Source of the DNA: DASZXJ01 sp035545895
GTDB lineage: Bacteria > Planctomycetota > Phycisphaerae > Tepidisphaerales > Tepidisphaeraceae
Direction of reading: 5' to 3'
Length of the DNA: 10,229 bases
Assembly: GCA_035545895.1 (NCBI GenBank)
Contig: DASZXJ010000071.1
Span: 1-10,229, forward strand
Position numbers and translations under genes: made by a program. The notes beneath the pieces were generated by a model. It was not told where the DNA came from, did no database searches, and saw only the letters and a program-made list of their open reading frames with translations. Of the stretch, positions 7,002-10,229 are shown one piece after another. Numbering within the stretch: position 1 is the stretch's first letter; each line of letters begins with the position of its first letter.

Positions 7002-7262
7002 ATGAAACGGACAATTCACTACAGTGTGATTATTCAATGGTCTGAAGAGGACGAGAATTACGTCGTCACGCTTCCCGAATGGGGCGGATGCCATACCCAC
7101 GGAGCGACTTATGAGGAAGCTGCTCGAAACGCTCGTGAATTACTTGAAATCCTGATTGCGGACGAGAAAGCTGCGAGAAATGAATTGCCGACGCCACACG
7201 AGTTTCAATATCCCGGTCCCAGCGGCTTTACTTATCAGTTCTCTCCGACGTACAAAGTCTAA
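7002..7262 (+). CDS. hicB: HicB-family antitoxin (short, no DNA-binding domain)
   Basis: This 86-residue protein matches the HicB N-terminal partial RNase-H fold, which covers the HicA active site. The family pattern is clear: YSVIIQWSEEDENYVVTLPE (19-20 residue beta hairpin from Tyr7), GGCHTHGATYEEAARNARE, then a helix LLEILIADEKAA and a short tail with ELPTPHEF. No helix-turn-helix or ribbon-helix-helix domain follows, so direct autorepression of its own promoter is unlikely; expression would depend on the surrounding suf transcript. GAGGA (6994-6998) lies 3 bases before the ATG. sufC begins 10 bases after the stop. If this is not a toxin-antitoxin unit, the pair could have been recruited to regulate suf mRNA. 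Confidence 0.85.
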   Translation: MKRTIHYSVIIQWSEEDENYVVTLPEWGGCHTHGATYEEAARNARELLEILIADEKAARNELPTPHEFQYPGPSGFTYQFSPTYKV

Positions 7263-7272
7263 AAGGTAAAAC

Positions 7273-8055
7273 ATGCCACTGCTTGAAATCAAAAACCTCC
7301 ACGCCGGGATCAAGGATCGCGAGATCCTCAAGGGGGTGGACCTGACCGTCAACGCCGGCGAAGTTCACGCCATCATGGGCAAGAACGGCTCGGGCAAATC
7401 GACGCTCGCGCAGGTACTCATGGGCCGCGATGTGTATGAAGTGACCAGCGGATCGGTCTCGTACAATGGCCAGGACTTGCTGGAGCTATCAACCGAAGAG
7501 CGCGCCCGTGAAGGAATTTTTCTGGCATTTCAATATCCGGTTGAAATTCCCGGCATTAACACCAGCTATTTTCTTAAAGCCGCTGTCAATTCTGTTCGCA
7601 AGCACAAAGGCCTGCCCGAACTGGATGCCGCGCAACTCCTGAAGGTGTTGAAGGAAAAAATGCAGCTTCTGAAGATGGACAACTCCTTCGCCAATCGCGC
7701 GATCAACGAAGGTTTCTCCGGCGGCGAAAAGAAGCGTAACGAAGTGTTTCAAATGGCCGTCATGGATCCCAAGCTTTGCTTGATGGACGAGACCGACAGC
7801 GGTCTGGATATCGACGCGCTCAAGACCGTTGCCAGCGGCGCGAACACTCTTCGCGGGCCGGATCGGGCGATTGTTCTGGTCACGCACTACCAGCGGCTGC
7901 TGAATTACATCAATCCTGATTTTGTTCACGTGATGCTCGACGGCCGCATCGTCAAGTCGGGCGACAAGAGTCTGGCCCTGGATCTGGAATCGCGCGGCTA
8001 TGACTGGATCGAACGGGAATACAAAACGAAATCGCAACTCGCGGCTTCAACGTAA
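7273..8055 (+). CDS. sufC: SufC, ABC-type ATPase of the Fe-S assembly complex
   Basis: This 260-residue soluble ABC ATPase binds SufB and SufD, and its ATP-driven dimerisation reshapes the SufBC2D scaffold. All nucleotide-binding elements are present: Walker A GKNGSGKST (36-44), Q-loop Gln87 in AFQYPVEIPG, the SufC-type signature FSGGEKKRNE (148-157), Walker B ending in Asp172-Glu173 (LCLMDETDSGLD) and H-loop His205 in VTHYQRLL. No membrane segment is present, as expected for SufC. The length is usual (about 250). AAGG at 7262-7265 is 7 bases before the ATG. It follows hicB by 10 bases rather than sufB directly, which is the unusual feature of this operon. Asp175 and Ser176 give the family-specific DETDSGLD form. 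Confidence 0.98.
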   Translation: MPLLEIKNLHAGIKDREILKGVDLTVNAGEVHAIMGKNGSGKSTLAQVLMGRDVYEVTSGSVSYNGQDLLELSTEERAREGIFLAFQYPVEIPGINTSYFLKAAVNSVRKHKGLPELDAAQLLKVLKEKMQLLKMDNSFANRAINEGFSGGEKKRNEVFQMAVMDPKLCLMDETDSGLDIDALKTVASGANTLRGPDRAIVLVTHYQRLLNYINPDFVHVMLDGRIVKSGDKSLALDLESRGYDWIEREYKTKSQLAAST

Positions 8056-8073
8056 TTGTTCCAGGTCATGTTG

Positions 8074-9438
8074 ATGCAGAAACAGCACAATTTCGCGAAT
8101 GTCAAGACTCCAGACGAGCGGGAAACAATGACAGCCTCAGGCGCCAAACCAGCGTGGATGCAGGATCTTTGCCGCCGAGGGCTTGAGCGGTTCAAGCAGG
8201 TCGGTTATCCGTCGAACAAGCTGGAAGAGTGGCGGCAGACCAACGTCGCGCCGATCGCCAAGACCAACTTTATTGCGGCCCAGCCCAATCCCGATGTCTC
8301 CGAGCGCGACATTCGGCCGTTCAGTTTTCGTGATGAAGCATCGGTTGAACTGGTCTTTGTAAACGGCTATTTCGCGCCGCCGCTGTCGGATTTGAGTTCC
8401 GTGCCGGCTGGTTTGCGCGTGGCAAGCCTGGCGTCGCTGTTCCAGCGGGACAGCAAGCGTCTGGAAGCCCATTTGGGCCGCTATGCGCTGGTGGATGCAA
8501 ACCCATTCGCTGCGTTGAACACGGGTAATTTGAATGACGGCGCCGTCGTTTTTCTCGATCGCGCCGTGATCGCCGAGCGACCGATTCATTTGTTATTCCT
8601 CAGTGCGGGCAGCAAATCGCCCATGGTTTCGCATCCGCGGGTCCTGGTCGTCGCCAGCGACAATGTCGATGCGACCATCGTCGAAACCTATGCCGGCATC
8701 GGCGGCGGCACGTATTTCACCAATGCGGTCAGTGAAATCGTGATCGGCAATTATGCCCGAATCGACCACTGCCGCTTGCAGCATGAGACGCTTGATGCGT
8801 TTCACGTTTCCACGACCCGGGCTCAGGTGGGCCGTTCAAGTACGTTTGTCACGCAGTCCGCGGCGCTGGGTTCGCGGATGACGCGCAACGATCTCAATGT
8901 GGTCCTGTCCGGCGAAGGCGCTGAAGCAACACTCAATGGTTTGGTCCTGGCCAATGGAAATCAGCACGTGGACAACCACACGCTGCTCGATCACGCGGCC
9001 CCGAATTGCGCCAGCCATGAGTTGTACAAGCATGTGCTGGGCGACAGCGCCACCGGCGTTTTTCGCGGCAAGATTCTGGTTCGCCAGACCGCTCAGAAGA
9101 CCGATTCCAAGCAGACCAGCCGCTCGCTGCTGCTTTCGGACGACGCCGACATGAATTCGCAGCCGGCGCTGGAAATTTATGCAGATGATGTGAAATGCAC
9201 GCACGGCAGCACGACCGGTCCTGTGGATGATGAAATGGTGTTTTACCTTCGCAGCCGCGGCGTTTCGCTGGAGGCGGCGCGCAGCCTGCTGATTTACGCT
9301 TTCGCTGCCGACATTACCCGAAGAATCCAGGTCGAACCGGTGCGCCGGCAGCTTGAAAATCACATGGCCGCCCAGCACGACCTGCCGCAGGACCTGCGAA
9401 TCACGGACCTGGGGCGTTATGACGAGAAGCACCGCTAA
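8074..9438 (+). CDS. sufD: SufD, Fe-S cluster assembly scaffold subunit
   Basis: This protein of 454 residues pairs with SufB through its right-handed beta helix and helps supply iron to the nascent cluster. The N-terminal helical part has the family block SNKLEEWRQTNVAPI; the C-terminal half has DNHTLLDHAAP, GVFRGKILVRQTAQKTDSKQ, LLLSDDADMNSQPALEIYAD and KCTHGSTTG, with His377 equivalent to E. coli SufD His360, important for iron. The ending (FYLRSRGVSLEAARSLLIYAF) is typical. The start is uncertain: the frame is open from a TTG at 8056 immediately after the sufC stop, with ATGs at 8068, 8074 and 8128. I chose 8074 because AGG (8063-8065) is 8 bases upstream; 8128, with GGGA 4 bases upstream, is a good alternative since conserved sequence begins only after it. 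Confidence 0.95.
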   Translation: MQKQHNFANVKTPDERETMTASGAKPAWMQDLCRRGLERFKQVGYPSNKLEEWRQTNVAPIAKTNFIAAQPNPDVSERDIRPFSFRDEASVELVFVNGYFAPPLSDLSSVPAGLRVASLASLFQRDSKRLEAHLGRYALVDANPFAALNTGNLNDGAVVFLDRAVIAERPIHLLFLSAGSKSPMVSHPRVLVVASDNVDATIVETYAGIGGGTYFTNAVSEIVIGNYARIDHCRLQHETLDAFHVSTTRAQVGRSSTFVTQSAALGSRMTRNDLNVVLSGEGAEATLNGLVLANGNQHVDNHTLLDHAAPNCASHELYKHVLGDSATGVFRGKILVRQTAQKTDSKQTSRSLLLSDDADMNSQPALEIYADDVKCTHGSTTGPVDDEMVFYLRSRGVSLEAARSLLIYAFAADITRRIQVEPVRRQLENHMAAQHDLPQDLRITDLGRYDEKHR

Positions 9439-10229
9439 TCCATCCAAGGATGAAGGCGGAAGGATGAAGGATGAATCAAAAGTCTCATCCGATTCATTCT
9501 TCATCCCTCATCCTTCATCCTTCGACGCAGCAAGGCTGCGACGGGATTTCCCCATCCTTCAAACCCAGATGAACGGCAAGCCGCTGGTCTACCTGGACAA
9601 CGGCGCGACCACTCAAAAACCGCAAGCCGTCATCGATCGCATCGTTCGCTACTACGAGGCCGAAAACGCCAACATTCATCGCGGCGTTTACGCCCTATCG
9701 CAAACCGCCACGCAAAGTCACGAGCAGGCGCGTCACAAGGTGGCCCGATTCATCAATGCCGCCGATCCCGCGGAGTGCATTTTCGTTCGCGGCACGACCG
9801 AAGGCGTCAATCTCGTTGCATACAGCCATGCCCGGCAGGTCATCAAAGAGGGCGACGAAATTGTCGTTTCCGAACTGGAACACCATTCCGATATCGTGCC
9901 ATGGCAATTCATCGCGCAGGCCAAAGGCGCGAAACTACGCGTCATTCCAATTAACGATGCCGGCGAATTATTGGTGGATGAATACGCCAAAATCCTGGCG
10001 AGTGGGAAAGTGAAACTCGTTGCAGTGACGCATTTATCCAACGCGCTCGGCACGATCAACGATGTAAAGAAGATCACGCAGATGGCCCACGCCGCCGGCG
10101 CGAAGGTGCTGATCGATGGAGCGCAGTGGGTTGCGCATTATCCCACCGATGTGCGGGATATCGGCTGCGATTTCTATACATTTTCCGGGCACAAGCTTTA
10201 TGGCCCGACCGGTATCGGCGTGCTTTATG
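9419..10229 (+). CDS. sufS: SufS, cysteine desulfurase (5' part, cut by the window end)
   Basis: At least 270 codons of a PLP-dependent cysteine desulfurase, which releases sulfur from cysteine as enzyme-bound persulfide for SufB. Recognisable blocks: FDAARLRRDFPIL, MNGKPLVYLDNGATTQKP, NIHRGVYALSQTAT, FVRGTTEGVNLVA, ELEHHSDIVPWQ, HLSNALGTIN, DGAQWVAHYPTDV and SGHKLYGPTGIG with the PLP lysine (Lys259 in this numbering). The active-site cysteine and C-terminal domain lie outside the window. The start is uncertain. ATG 9419 overlaps the sufD stop by 20 bases and has GGGG 4 bases upstream; ATG 9464 has GAAGG 7 bases upstream, but both lie inside one arm of a palindrome. ATG 9569 would lose the conserved DFPIL segment. 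From 9419 residues 10-34 are encoded by the palindromic element and look like an insert relative to SufS of Bacillus subtilis or E. coli. Confidence 0.95.
   Translation, partial: MTRSTANPSKDEGGRMKDESKVSSDSFFIPHPSSFDAARLRRDFPILQTQMNGKPLVYLDNGATTQKPQAVIDRIVRYYEAENANIHRGVYALSQTATQSHEQARHKVARFINAADPAECIFVRGTTEGVNLVAYSHARQVIKEGDEIVVSELEHHSDIVPWQFIAQAKGAKLRVIPINDAGELLVDEYAKILASGKVKLVAVTHLSNALGTINDVKKITQMAHAAGAKVLIDGAQWVAHYPTDVRDIGCDFYTFSGHKLYGPTGIGVLY
9446..9522. repeat. Imperfect 32-base-arm palindrome inside the sufS 5' coding region
   Basis: The left arm 9446-9477 and right arm 9491-9522 are inverted copies matching at 28 of 32 positions, around a 13-base loop (9478-9490). The arms are made of AAGGATGAAGG-type words, a dispersed repeat type I associate with Planctomycetota intergenic DNA. 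CATCC occurs just outside the left end (9441-9445) and at 9516-9520. Removing 9446-9520 (75 bases) joins the upstream frame to the conserved SufS N-terminus without a frameshift. As RNA it would form a strong hairpin starting 7 bases after the sufD stop. Confidence 0.85.
9526..9540 (+). repeat. Small hairpin next to the sufS palindrome
   Basis: CGCAGC (9526-9531) and GCTGCG (9535-9540) form a perfect 6-bp stem with an AAG loop, 3 bases after the large palindrome. It lies in codons for the conserved AARLRR region, so it may be a by-product of coding sequence; stacking on the larger hairpin is possible. Confidence 0.3.

Noticed and set aside
5229..7100. A 623-codon open frame on the minus strand opposite sufB and hicA
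   Set aside because: It mirrors the codon bias of sufB; its translation shows no recognisable domain, while the plus strand encodes an unmistakable SufB.
8836..9504. A 222-codon minus-strand frame opposite sufD, starting in the palindrome
   Set aside because: Its N-terminus is translated repeat and the rest is antisense to conserved SufD sequence.
9569..9571. ATG as the start of sufS
   Set aside because: It would drop the conserved FDAARLRRDFPIL segment, which is encoded in frame directly upstream.

Overview
This window looks like a chromosomal segment of a Planctomycetota-like bacterium, possibly of the Phycisphaerae. That placement is inferred, from three things: a eukaryote-type (GT3) glycogen synthase, an A-type carrier-sufB-sufC-sufD-sufS operon, and intergenic low-complexity repeats (AATCCGC tandems, CCCCGGGG hairpins, ATCTGTGTC tandems, AAGGATGAAGG palindromes) of a kind I associate with that phylum. 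Most genes are moderately GC-rich; the gene at 356-1270 is clearly more AT-rich.

Left part, minus strand. Positions 1-355 hold no gene but carry three short repeat structures. Then come an unrecognised secreted protein (356-1270), a GT3 glycogen synthase that keeps its catalytic glutamates and most of the glucose-6-phosphate-sensing arginine cluster (1397-3304), and a DEAD-box-type RNA helicase whose motif II reads DEVD (3373-4728). Helicase and glycogen synthase are 68 bases apart and may be co-transcribed.

Right part, plus strand. A divergent promoter region (4729-4902) separates the helicase from an iron-sulfur cluster assembly operon: A-type carrier (4903-5238), sufB (5301-6776), a hicA/hicB-type toxin-antitoxin pair (6780-6992, 7002-7262), sufC (7273-8055), sufD (8074-9438) and the 5' part of sufS (9419 to the window edge). 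SufS supplies persulfide sulfur, SufBC2D is the scaffold with SufC as its ATPase, and the A-type carrier delivers finished clusters.

Three points stand out. The HicAB-like pair sits between sufB and sufC with gaps of only 3, 9 and 10 bases, so it should share the suf transcript. A 32-base-arm imperfect palindrome lies inside the sufS reading frame, where its 75 bases read as an exact 25-codon insert before the conserved SufS N-terminus, much like the palindromic elements known in Rickettsia genes. Finally, an 8-bp hairpin sits between the carrier gene and sufB, just before the GTG start of sufB.
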